A stretch of DNA of 5,788 nucleotides from an uncultured delta proteobacterium (GCA_903860995.1 CAIOSS010000229.1:1-5788); one strand, 5' to 3'. Shown: positions 1 to 5,788, counted from the stretch's first letter. Notes: generated by a model from the sequence alone, not told the origin. A program made the numbers and translations.

Positions 1-525
1 CGCTCGCTGCTCTTCGTCGGCGCGATGAGCCACCCCCCCAACGTCGCCGCGGCGGTGCGCCTCGCGCGCGACGTGCTCCCCCGGGTGCGCGCCCGGCACC
101 CCGACGCGACGCTGGTGCTCTGCGGCCGCGCGCCCGACGCCGCCGTGCACGCCCTCGCCTCCGCGCAGGTCACGGTCACCGGGACGGTGCCCGACACGCG
201 ACCCTTCCTCGACGCCGCGGGCTGCTACGTCAACGCCCTCACCGACGGCGAGGGCTCGAGCCTGAAGCTCCCCGAGGCGATGGCCGCGGGCGTCCCGGTG
301 GTGAGCACCGCCGTCGGGGCGCGCGGCTTCGACGTGGCCGACGGCCGCGAGCTGCTCGTCACCGCCGACGACCCGGACGCCCTCGCCGCCGGGGCGCTCG
401 CGGTCTTCGCCGACCCTGCGAGCGCCGACGCCCGCGCCCTGCGCGCCCGCGCCTTCGCCGAGGCCCTCGACTGGGCCCTCGTCGGCGACCGCTTCGCCCG
501 CGCCGTGCTCGGGGTGCTGCGATGA
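1..525 (+). CDS. GT4-type glycosyltransferase, C-terminal part (5' truncated by window edge)
   Basis: This is the C-terminal 174 residues of a GT-B fold glycosyltransferase, which would transfer a sugar from a nucleotide-sugar donor to a growing lipid-linked glycan at the cytoplasmic face of the membrane. The frame is open from base 1, so the true start lies upstream; the ATG at 25 falls inside the conserved segment LLFVGAMSHPPN and is internal. Visible signatures are that opening strand of the second Rossmann domain, a VTGTVPDTRPFL segment (the usual 'vtG.V.D.rpyl' stretch) and the E-x7-E donor-binding motif with E84 and E92 (numbered from base 1) in GEGSSLKLPEAMAAGVPVVS. The pattern resembles glycosyltransferases of the Stp1 type found in exopolysaccharide loci; that resemblance is from memory, not a search. 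The stop overlaps the next start by four bases. Donor and acceptor cannot be read from the sequence. Confidence 0.9.
   Translation, partial: RSLLFVGAMSHPPNVAAAVRLARDVLPRVRARHPDATLVLCGRAPDAAVHALASAQVTVTGTVPDTRPFLDAAGCYVNALTDGEGSSLKLPEAMAAGVPVVSTAVGARGFDVADGRELLVTADDPDALAAGALAVFADPASADARALRARAFAEALDWALVGDRFARAVLGVLR
511..516 (+). promoter_or_regulatory. Probable ribosome binding site for the zinc-ribbon methyltransferase
   Basis: The bases GGGGTG lie five nucleotides before the ATG at 522, inside the end of the upstream glycosyltransferase gene. This G-rich, Shine-Dalgarno-like stretch supports the ATG that overlaps the upstream TGA as the true start. It is a weak match in a G-rich background. 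Confidence 0.35.
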
Positions 526-1382
526 TCCCGCCGTGCCCCCGGTGCCGCCGCGACGCGCCCCGGCGCTTCACGGTGCGCGGCTTCGACGTGCACCGCTGCG
601 CGCGCTGCGACCTGGAGTTCGTCTGGCCCACGCCCTCCCCCGAGGCGCTCGCGTCGGTCTACACCTCGGGGTACTTCGAGGGCGGCGGCGCGGGCTACGC
701 CGACTACTTCACCCGCGAGCGCGAGCAGGTCGCCCGCAAGAGCCACGCGCGCCTCGCGGCCCTGCGCGAGCTCGGCGTCACCCGCGGCCGGCTCTTCGAC
801 CTCGGCTGCGCGGCGGGCTACTTCCTCGGCCACGCGCGCGCCGCGGGCTTCACCGTCGCGGGCGCCGAGCCGTCCCCCGAGGCCCTCGCCGCGATGGACC
901 CCTCCCTCCGGGCGGCGGTGGTGCCCTCGCTCGACGCGCTCGCCGACGAGGCGCGCTTCGAGGTCATCACGGCCTGGGACGTCCTGGAGCACCTGCCCGA
1001 CCCCGACGCCGCGCTGCGCGCGCTGCGCGCCCGGCTCACCCCCGACGGCGTGCTGGCCGTGGTGATCCCCGTGATCGGCAGCACCACCACCCGCCTCGCG
1101 CCCGGCCGCTGGGATCAGTACAAGCCCCCCGAGCACCTGTGGTTCTGGAGCGCCCGGGCGATGCGCGCGCTGCTCGCCGACCACGGCCTCGTCGTGGTGC
1201 GCGAGGACGTCGCCTGGCGCCGCCCGTCGCGCTTCATCGACCCCGACGGCACCGCGCGCTCGCCCGTCGTGCGCCTCGCGCGCGCCCTCGACGCCCTCGG
1301 CCACCGCGCGCTCGCGGCCGTCGCGGGCCCGCGGGTCGTCACCGACTCCGTCGCCTTCTACGCGCGGGTGGGCCCACCGTGA
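522..1382 (+). CDS. Class I SAM-dependent methyltransferase with N-terminal zinc-ribbon-like head
   Basis: This 286-residue soluble protein should transfer a methyl group from S-adenosylmethionine, most likely to a sugar of the glycan made by the neighbouring glycosyltransferases. The N-terminus carries two CxxC pairs, C5/C8 and C26/C29, followed by DLEFVWPTPSPEAL and a GYF segment, the usual head of Methyltransf_23-like proteins from polysaccharide loci; the cysteines probably bind zinc. The Rossmann core follows: motif I DLGCAAGYF at 93-101, the acidic residue E116 ending strand 2 (AGAEPS), and the post-motif WDVLEHLPDP at 152-161. The later PPEHLWFWS segment (202-210) is also typical of this family. 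The ATG at 522 overlaps the previous stop as ATGA and is preceded by GGGGTG. The downstream gene starts within this stop (GTGA). A sugar O- or C-methyltransferase is most likely; a small-molecule substrate is possible. Confidence 0.88.
   Translation: MIPPCPRCRRDAPRRFTVRGFDVHRCARCDLEFVWPTPSPEALASVYTSGYFEGGGAGYADYFTREREQVARKSHARLAALRELGVTRGRLFDLGCAAGYFLGHARAAGFTVAGAEPSPEALAAMDPSLRAAVVPSLDALADEARFEVITAWDVLEHLPDPDAALRALRARLTPDGVLAVVIPVIGSTTTRLAPGRWDQYKPPEHLWFWSARAMRALLADHGLVVVREDVAWRRPSRFIDPDGTARSPVVRLARALDALGHRALAAVAGPRVVTDSVAFYARVGPP
1366..1372 (+). promoter_or_regulatory. Probable ribosome binding site deciding a GTG start
   Basis: GGGTGGG ends six nucleotides before the GTG at 1379. The frame of the next gene stays open far upstream, back to at least 533, so the start must be judged from context. 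This G-rich stretch, together with the GTGA overlap and the fact that homology-like sequence begins right after the GTG, supports 1379. The match to an ideal Shine-Dalgarno sequence is modest. Confidence 0.4.
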
Positions 1383-2398
1383 ACCTCGTCCACCTCGTGC
1401 CCTCGGTCGCCCTCGGCGGCACCGAGGCCATGGCCGCCATGCTCGACGCCCTCGCCGCGCAGCACGGCCACCACTCCAGCCTCGACCTCCCCTTCGAGCG
1501 CTCGCTCCCGCCGCCCGGCGCCCTGTCTCGCACGCAGTGGCTCCGCTGGGCCCTGCGCCCGCGCGCCGCCGACGTCTTCCACGCCCACCTCCCGTGGCCC
1601 GACCGCCTCGGCCCGGCCCTCCTCGCCGCCCGCGGCCGACCGCTCGTGGTCACCTTCCACCTGCTCCCCGCCGAGGGCGCCGCGTGGCCCCGCGACCGGC
1701 TCTCCGGCCTCGACGCCCGCGACCTCATCCGACTCGCCGCCGTGCGCGCCAACACCCGCTGGATCGCCCTCTCCCGCGCCGACGCCGCCCGCCTCGGGGC
1801 GCTCGGGCTGCGCGCGCAGGTGATCCGCAACGCCCCGCCGCCGCCGCGCCCCGCGACGCAGCCCTTCGCCTGGCCCGACGGCGCCGTAGCCCTCGCCTCC
1901 GTCGGCCGGCTCGACCCGCAGAAGGGCTTCGACCGCATGCTCCGCGCGCTCGCATCGCTCTCGTCGCGCCCGTGGCACTGGGCCATCGCGGGCGACGGGC
2001 CGGACCGCGCCGGGCTCATCGCCCTCCGCGACGCGCTGGGATTACGCGACCGGGTAAGCTTCGCCGGGGTGCGCGCGCCGATGGACCTCCTCGCGGGCGC
2101 CTCGTGGGCCCTCGCGCCGAGCCGCAGCGAGGGGATGCCGCTCGCCCCCATGGAGGCCATGGAGGCGCGGGTGCCCGTGCTGGCCTCGGACATCGGGGCC
2201 CACCGCGAGCTCTTCGCCGACGCGCCGGGCTCGCTCCTCCCGCCCGACGAGGCGCGCTGGGCGGTGGCCCTCGGGGTGCTCTTCGACGAGGGCGCGCGGG
2301 CGGCGCTCGGGGCGGCGCAGCGGGTGGCGCTGGGGGACGATCCGCGCGGGCGCTGCTGGCGGCAGACGTCGATGTGCTACGACGCCGTGCGCAGCTGA
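1379..2398 (+). CDS. Glycosyltransferase family 4 (GT-B fold)
   Basis: This complete 339-residue retaining-type GT-B enzyme should add a sugar from a nucleotide-sugar donor to the lipid-linked glycan. The start is GTG 1379: the protein then opens directly with LVHLVPSVALGGTE, the first strand and glycine-rich loop expected of a GT4 N-terminus, whereas the open frame upstream is an Arg/Pro/Ala-rich shadow of the methyltransferase gene. Further signatures are DVFHAH (65-70), VVTFH, the SVGRLDPQKGF segment with R177 and K182, which usually contact the donor diphosphate, AGDGP (204-208), and the E-x7-E motif with E251 and E259. The length is slightly short for the family but both Rossmann domains are complete. 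No signal peptide or membrane helix is evident. Two small oddities: a single TTA leucine codon at residue 222, and Arg264 where many relatives have Gly after the second motif glutamate. Its stop shares one base with the next start (TGATG). Confidence 0.92.
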   Translation: MNLVHLVPSVALGGTEAMAAMLDALAAQHGHHSSLDLPFERSLPPPGALSRTQWLRWALRPRAADVFHAHLPWPDRLGPALLAARGRPLVVTFHLLPAEGAAWPRDRLSGLDARDLIRLAAVRANTRWIALSRADAARLGALGLRAQVIRNAPPPPRPATQPFAWPDGAVALASVGRLDPQKGFDRMLRALASLSSRPWHWAIAGDGPDRAGLIALRDALGLRDRVSFAGVRAPMDLLAGASWALAPSRSEGMPLAPMEAMEARVPVLASDIGAHRELFADAPGSLLPPDEARWAVALGVLFDEGARAALGAAQRVALGDDPRGRCWRQTSMCYDAVRS

Positions 2399-3066
2399 TG
2401 GGCATCGTGTATCGACCCAACCCGGTTCCCTATCGGCCGCACCGCGCGAGCTGGCGGCAGCCGCTGCACCTGCACCTCGCGCCCCTCTGGGACGCCCTCG
2501 CCCGCGAGCTCGCGCGGCTCCACGGCCGCGTCGTCGACGTCGGCTGCGGCCACAAGCCCTACCGCGCCATGCTCGGGCCGGGCGTGACCGGGTACGTGGG
2601 CGTCGATCGCGCGGGGCCGCACGCCGCGCCCGACGTGGTGGGCGACGCGTCGCAGCTCCCCTTCGACGACGCCTGCTTCGACGCGGGGGTTTCGTTCCAG
2701 GTGTTCGAGCACGTGCGCGACCCGAGGCACTGCCTCCGCGAGATGGCGCGGGTGGTGAAGCCCGGCGGCACGGTGCTGTTCACGGTGCCCGGGGTGTGGC
2801 CCGCGCACGAGGTGCCGCATGACCACTGGCGCTTCACGCGCGACGGCCTCGTGGCGCTGCTGGCCGACGCCGAGCTGGTGGACGGCGAGGTCACCGCGCT
2901 CGGCGGGCTCTGGTCGGCGCTGGGGCAGATGGCCAACCTGGAGCTCGACAAGCGCTGGTGGGCGCGGGGGCTCATCCCGTGGGTCAACCTGGGCGCGCGG
3001 GCGCTCGGGCCGACGGCGCGCGAGGAGCTGGTGCTCAACTGGCTCGCGGTGGCGAAGAAGCGCTGA
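2398..3066 (+). CDS. Class I SAM-dependent methyltransferase (Methyltransf_11-like)
   Basis: This 222-residue protein is a compact single-domain methyltransferase, clearly distinct from the zinc-ribbon one upstream. Motif I is VVDVGCGHKPY (45-55, with D47, G49 and G51), followed by the acidic residue D70 in YVGVD that would hold the ribose of S-adenosylmethionine. Next come GDASQLPFDD (82-91), FQVFEHVRDP (from 100) and VVKPGGTVLFTVP. A later HDHWRFTRDGL segment recalls the 'DyWRfTpdGL' stretch common in methyltransferases of O-antigen and capsule loci. The frame is open well upstream of 2398, but the residues before the ATG are shadow sequence of the glycosyltransferase, and the TGATG overlap makes ATG 2398 the natural start. 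No clear Shine-Dalgarno is seen, consistent with translational coupling. The likely role is methylation of a glycan residue, possibly a terminal cap; the substrate is not determinable. Confidence 0.88.
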   Translation: MGIVYRPNPVPYRPHRASWRQPLHLHLAPLWDALARELARLHGRVVDVGCGHKPYRAMLGPGVTGYVGVDRAGPHAAPDVVGDASQLPFDDACFDAGVSFQVFEHVRDPRHCLREMARVVKPGGTVLFTVPGVWPAHEVPHDHWRFTRDGLVALLADAELVDGEVTALGGLWSALGQMANLELDKRWWARGLIPWVNLGARALGPTAREELVLNWLAVAKKR

Positions 3067-4487
3067 TGGCCCCGAAGGACCCCTCGCTGGCGCGGAGGAT
3101 CCTGCGCGAGACCACCCGCTTCGCGGGCATCCAGGTGATCGGCGCGCTGCTGCTCGCGGCGAGCAACCTCGTCCTCGCGCGCCTGCTCGACCCGCACGCC
3201 TTCGGCGCCTACGCCATCGGGACCTTCTTCCTCGGCCTCGGGGGATTGCTCGGCGACGGGGGCCTGGGCGCGGCCCTGCTGCGCAACCGCGGCGAGGTCA
3301 CCGAGGGCGCCTACCGCACCACCCTCACCTTCCTCCTCGGGCTGGGCGCGGCCCTGGCGCTGGGCTTCTACGTCGCCGCGCCGTCCATCGCCGTGCACTG
3401 GCAGCTCGCGCCCGGCGAGGCCACGGTGCTGCGCGCGATGGCGGTGCTCTTCCTCGTCGGCCCGCTGCGCTCGGTGCCGTACATCCGCCTGGAGCGCGAG
3501 CTGCGCTTCTCGCGCATCGCGGGCATCGAGCTCGCGGCGACCTTCACCCGCCAGCTCGTGACCGTGGCGCTCGCGTGGCGGCTCGGCGGGATGCGCGCCC
3601 TCGCGGGGGGGCAGCTCGCCGGGGCGCTCGTGCAGCTCGCCCTCGCGTGGCGCGCGGCGCGGGGTTGGCCCGGGCTCGGGGTCGACCCGAAGGTGCTGCG
3701 CGCCACTCTCGGCGAGGGGGTGCCGGTGCAGGCGCTGGCCATCGCGGCCTTCTTCAAGGACAACCTCTCGGCGGCGCTGCTCGGGTCGCTGATGGGCCCC
3801 TCCGCGGTGGGGCGCTTCGACTTCGGGCTGAAGTACGCCGCGCTCCCGGTGGTGGCCGTCAACGCGCTCTCGCGGGTGCAGCTCCCGGTGTACGCGCGCT
3901 TCGACGCGAAGGACCCGCAGCTCCACCAGGCCTTCGTGGGCGCCACGCGCACGGCCCTGCTGCTGGGCCTGCCGCTGCTGGCGGTGCTCTCCGTGGGCGC
4001 GCCCGCCATCGTGCCGTGGCTCTACGCCCCGCGCTGGGTCGGCTCCATCCCCGTGGTGCACGGCATCCTGGTGAACATGGCCTTCGGTCTCCTGGCGGGC
4101 CCGCTCTTCACCCTGTTGCAGGGCCAGGGCGAGGGGCGCCTCGCGCTGAAGGTCTTCGCGGGCTGGACGCTGGCCACCTGGGCCCTGGTGCTCGTGGTGT
4201 GGCACCACCAGCTGAGCGCCGTGGCGTGGGCCTACAGCGCGGTGACGGCGCCGGTGGTGCTCGGGCTCGTGCATTGGGCAGGGCGGCACCTGGGGCGGCC
4301 GCTCTGGGGCGCCTACGCCGGTCCCTTCGCGGCGGGCCTCGCGGCGTGGAGCCTGGTGCTCTTGAGCTCGCCGGGCCCCCTCGCCCGCGCGGGCCTCGCG
4401 GTGCTGGCCTACGTGGCCGTGCTCGCGGCGATCGAGGGTCGGCGCGCGCTCCATGACCTGCGCGCCTGGGTGACGGCGCTGCGCTGA
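3066..4487 (+). CDS. Wzx-like polysaccharide flippase (MOP superfamily, PST type)
   Basis: This 473-residue polytopic inner-membrane protein probably flips a lipid-linked oligosaccharide from the cytoplasmic to the periplasmic face. The N-terminus has a short charged stretch followed by the helix at about 19-38 and the family-typical ARLLDPHAFGAYA and GDGGLGAALLRN segments (about 38-74). LRSVPYIRLERELRF (134-148) matches the usual conserved loop after the fourth helix. Hydrophobic segments recur to the C-terminus, consistent with roughly 12 to 14 membrane helices, and there are no soluble domains. The start is ATG 3066, which shares a base with the upstream TGA; the frame is open farther upstream but only across the methyltransferase gene. 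Being last in the coupled operon, it fits the export step of a Wzx/Wzy-type pathway. Substrate-specific function cannot be read from the sequence, and other MOP exporters are conceivable. Confidence 0.9.
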   Translation: MAPKDPSLARRILRETTRFAGIQVIGALLLAASNLVLARLLDPHAFGAYAIGTFFLGLGGLLGDGGLGAALLRNRGEVTEGAYRTTLTFLLGLGAALALGFYVAAPSIAVHWQLAPGEATVLRAMAVLFLVGPLRSVPYIRLERELRFSRIAGIELAATFTRQLVTVALAWRLGGMRALAGGQLAGALVQLALAWRAARGWPGLGVDPKVLRATLGEGVPVQALAIAAFFKDNLSAALLGSLMGPSAVGRFDFGLKYAALPVVAVNALSRVQLPVYARFDAKDPQLHQAFVGATRTALLLGLPLLAVLSVGAPAIVPWLYAPRWVGSIPVVHGILVNMAFGLLAGPLFTLLQGQGEGRLALKVFAGWTLATWALVLVVWHHQLSAVAWAYSAVTAPVVLGLVHWAGRHLGRPLWGAYAGPFAAGLAAWSLVLLSSPGPLARAGLAVLAYVAVLAAIEGRRALHDLRAWVTALR

Positions 4488-4496
4488 CGGACGCCA

Positions 4497-4525
4497 TTGC
4501 GGCCGGGCGGGAGTTGGGTGTTTAT
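4497..4525 (+). promoter_or_regulatory. Candidate promoter in the gap before the desaturase gene
   Basis: The 46-base gap holds TTGCGG (4497-4502) and, 17 bases later, GTTTAT (4520-4525). Each agrees with the sigma-70-type consensus at only three of six positions, but the second lies in the one obviously T-rich patch of a very G+C-rich region. If used, transcription would begin about one to three bases before the ATG at 4534, giving an almost leaderless mRNA. That would agree with the lack of a Shine-Dalgarno at normal distance: the nearest GGAG is at 4510-4513, 20 bases before the ATG. Read-through from the flippase gene is the alternative. Confidence 0.2.
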
Positions 4526-4533
4526 GCGCCCCG

Positions 4534-5712
4534 ATGTCCGAAGCGCCCTTCGCCCACGTCGACCGCGCCGCCTTCGCCCGTGACCTCGACGCCGTCCGCG
4601 CGGAGCTCGACGGCTCCGCCCACGCCGACGACCTCGCCCACCTGCTGCGCATGGAGCGCTGGGGCCGGGCCTGCGCCGCCGTCGGCTACGCCACGGCCTG
4701 GGTCGGGCCCAACCCGCTGTCGATGGCGGCGCTCAGCACGGCGAGCGTGGTGCGCTGGGCCATCGTCGCCCACCACGTCGTGCACCGCGGGTACGACAAG
4801 GTCGAGGGCGCGCCCGCGCGGCTGACGAGCGCGGGCTTCGGCGCGGGGCGGCGACGGCTGGTCGACTGGTTCGACTGGATGCTCCCCGAGGCGTGGCGCC
4901 TGGAGCACAACACCCTGCACCACTATCACACCGGCGAGACGCTCGACCCCGACCTGGTCGAGGAGAACGTGAAGGCCGTGCGCGACGCGAAGCTGCCGCG
5001 CGCGGTGAAATACGCCGTGGTGGGCTTCTACGCGATGACCTGGAAGTTCACGTACTACGCGCCCAACACGTGGCAGGTGATGCGCCGGGCGGAGCGCTGC
5101 CGCGCGTCGGGTCAGGCGCCGTCACCGAAGAAGATCGCGTCGGGCCCGGAGTCGTACCTCGCGGCGTACAACCCCTTCACGGCGGACGGCCGGCGCTACC
5201 TGAAGGAGTGCGCGCTGCCGTACGGGCTGACGCGCTTCGTGGTCATCCCCGCGGCGTACTCCCCGTTGGGCCCCTGGGCGGTGGCGAGCGTGTGGATGAA
5301 CTCCGTCGGCGCGGAGGCGCTCAACAACCTGCACTCGTTCGCGCTGATCGCGCCCAACCACGCGGGCGACGACGTGTGGCGCTTCGAGGGCCCCGCGCGC
5401 GAGCGCGGAGAGTTCTACCTGCGGCAGGTCACCGGATCGGTGAACTACCACACGGGCAGCGAGGTCGGAGACTTCCTCCAGGGGTTCCTCAACTACCAGA
5501 TCGAGCATCACCTGTGGCCCGACCTGCCGGCGCGCGCCTACCAGCGCCTCCAGCCGAAGGTGAAGGCCGTGTGCGAGAAGCACGGCGTCCCGTACGTGCA
5601 GGAGGGCCTGCACAAGCGGGTGAAGAAGCTGGTCGACATCATGGTGGGCAAGACGTCGATGCGCCGGGCGCCTGCGACCGCCGCCCGCGAGCGGGTCGCC
5701 GCGGCGGGGTGA
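4534..5712 (+). CDS. Membrane fatty-acid (acyl-lipid) desaturase, front-end-like third histidine box
   Basis: This 392-residue membrane di-iron desaturase should introduce a double bond into an acyl chain at the cytoplasmic membrane, using electrons from ferredoxin or a similar donor. The three histidine boxes are present: HHVVH (80-84, H-x3-H), HNTLHH (125-130, H-x3-HH) and QIEHH (322-326, Q-x2-HH). Further histidines at 132, 267, 276 and 306 may help ligate iron. Glutamine in the third box, within NYQIEHHLWPDLP, is characteristic of front-end desaturases. There is no cytochrome b5 domain and no HPGG heme motif; the first 40 residues are hydrophilic. Hydrophobic segments at about 46-79 precede box 1 and others at about 157-175 and 230-265 lie between boxes 2 and 3, giving the usual four-helix layout. 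ATG 4534 is the only sensible start, since no in-frame start codon lies in the gap upstream. The C-terminus ends in a basic and alanine-rich tail. Regiospecificity and exact substrate are unproven. Confidence 0.9.
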   Translation: MSEAPFAHVDRAAFARDLDAVRAELDGSAHADDLAHLLRMERWGRACAAVGYATAWVGPNPLSMAALSTASVVRWAIVAHHVVHRGYDKVEGAPARLTSAGFGAGRRRLVDWFDWMLPEAWRLEHNTLHHYHTGETLDPDLVEENVKAVRDAKLPRAVKYAVVGFYAMTWKFTYYAPNTWQVMRRAERCRASGQAPSPKKIASGPESYLAAYNPFTADGRRYLKECALPYGLTRFVVIPAAYSPLGPWAVASVWMNSVGAEALNNLHSFALIAPNHAGDDVWRFEGPARERGEFYLRQVTGSVNYHTGSEVGDFLQGFLNYQIEHHLWPDLPARAYQRLQPKVKAVCEKHGVPYVQEGLHKRVKKLVDIMVGKTSMRRAPATAARERVAAAG

Positions 5713-5725
5713 GGGCCAAGGGCCC
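5713..5725 (+). terminator. Small GC hairpin just after the desaturase stop; weak terminator candidate
   Basis: Immediately after the TGA, GGGCC (5713-5717) and GGCCC (5721-5725) are exact complements around a three-base AAG loop. The five-base stem is short and no T-run follows it, so it does not meet the usual criteria for an intrinsic terminator. In this base composition such a stem can arise by chance. Confidence 0.2.
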
Positions 5726-5737
5726 CTTCAAGGTGCC

Positions 5738-5783
5738 GGTGAGGCCCATTGGGCTATGCGTCGGAGCTCGCGCAGACCTCACC
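5738..5783. repeat. Inverted repeat GGTGAGG / CCTCACC in the downstream gap
   Basis: GGTGAGG at 5738-5744 is the exact reverse complement of CCTCACC at 5777-5783, with 32 bases between. Inside the loop, GCCC (5744-5747 reads GCCC) and GGGC (5751-5754) can form a four-base stem around ATT. This could be a structured 3' region or an operator for a gene beyond the window edge. A seven-base repeat over this distance is only mildly notable. Confidence 0.2.
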
Positions 5784-5788
5784 CCCGC

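Noticed and set aside
225..1304. Minus-strand open frame of 359 codons opposite the first glycosyltransferase and methyltransferase
   Set aside because: Low-complexity Ala/Gly/Arg/Glu-rich translation with no motifs, opposite clear plus-strand genes; a composition shadow.
533..1378. N-terminal extension of the GT4 glycosyltransferase to position 533
   Set aside because: The extra 282 residues are Arg/Pro/Ala-rich shadow of the methyltransferase gene. GT4-like sequence begins exactly at GTG 1379, which overlaps the upstream stop and has a G-rich stretch before it.
1537..2397. N-terminal extension of the second methyltransferase to position 1537
   Set aside because: The upstream part is an Arg/Pro-rich out-of-frame reading of the glycosyltransferase gene; the methyltransferase sequence starts at ATG 2398.
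2819..4456. Plus-strand open frame of 545 codons overlapping the flippase gene
   Set aside because: Arg/Gly/Ala-rich shadow without motifs; the competing frame from 3066 has membrane helices and flippase-like conserved segments.
4524..4526. ATG ten bases before the desaturase start
   Set aside because: It is in a different reading frame from the desaturase, whose histidine boxes are in the frame of ATG 4534.
2559..4652. Very long minus-strand open frame (697 codons) opposite the second methyltransferase and flippase
   Set aside because: Its translation is dominated by Arg, Ala, Glu, Gly, His and Gln with no recognisable domain, and it lies opposite two well-supported plus-strand genes. Long antisense frames are expected where third codon positions are nearly always G or C.
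5756..5788. Possible start of a further plus-strand gene (ATG followed by an Arg/Ser-rich stretch to the window end)
   Set aside because: Only eleven codons are visible. GAGG at 5741-5744 lies eleven bases before it, but this is too little to distinguish a gene start from chance.
1..5788. Search for tRNA, rRNA, CRISPR arrays, insertion sequences, attachment sites or toxin and defence genes
   Set aside because: No regularly spaced repeats, no transposase-like or tRNA-like sequence and no unexplained stretch longer than 76 bases were seen by eye.

Overview
The window is about three-quarters G+C, with coding on the plus strand almost throughout. All six genes end in TGA and strongly prefer codons ending in G or C. 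This fits a very high-GC bacterium such as a myxobacterium (Myxococcota) or an actinobacterium. I lean towards Myxococcota because of the gene style, but nothing here is diagnostic and there is no rRNA or marker gene.

Positions 1-4487 hold the distal part of a surface-glycan biosynthesis operon. In order it encodes the C-terminal part of a GT-B (GT4-type) glycosyltransferase cut by the window edge, a SAM-dependent methyltransferase with an N-terminal four-cysteine zinc-ribbon-like head, a complete GT4 glycosyltransferase, a second and different SAM-dependent methyltransferase, and a Wzx-like polytopic flippase. Each gene starts inside or on the stop codon of the one before it (ATGA, GTGA, TGATG, TGATG), so there are no intergenic bases and the five are probably translationally coupled. 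The likely joint task is to build a lipid-linked oligosaccharide at the inner face of the cytoplasmic membrane, methylate one or more sugars, and flip the product across the membrane. No polymerase, ligase, initiating sugar-phosphate transferase or sugar-nucleotide synthesis gene is visible; these would have to lie upstream or elsewhere.

Positions 4488-4533 are a short gap with the only conspicuously T-rich patch of the window. It could hold a weak promoter that would produce a nearly leaderless transcript. The gene after it (4534-5712) is a membrane fatty-acid desaturase with three histidine boxes. Its third box has the Gln-x-x-His-His form known from front-end acyl desaturases, and it has no cytochrome b5 domain. 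It looks like a separate lipid-modification gene rather than a part of the glycan pathway, although co-transcription cannot be excluded.

Positions 5713-5788 are non-coding as far as I can tell and contain small inverted repeats that might end transcription. Overall this is a well-formed but largely conventional polysaccharide locus plus a desaturase; I see no CRISPR, mobile element, RNA gene or defence system.
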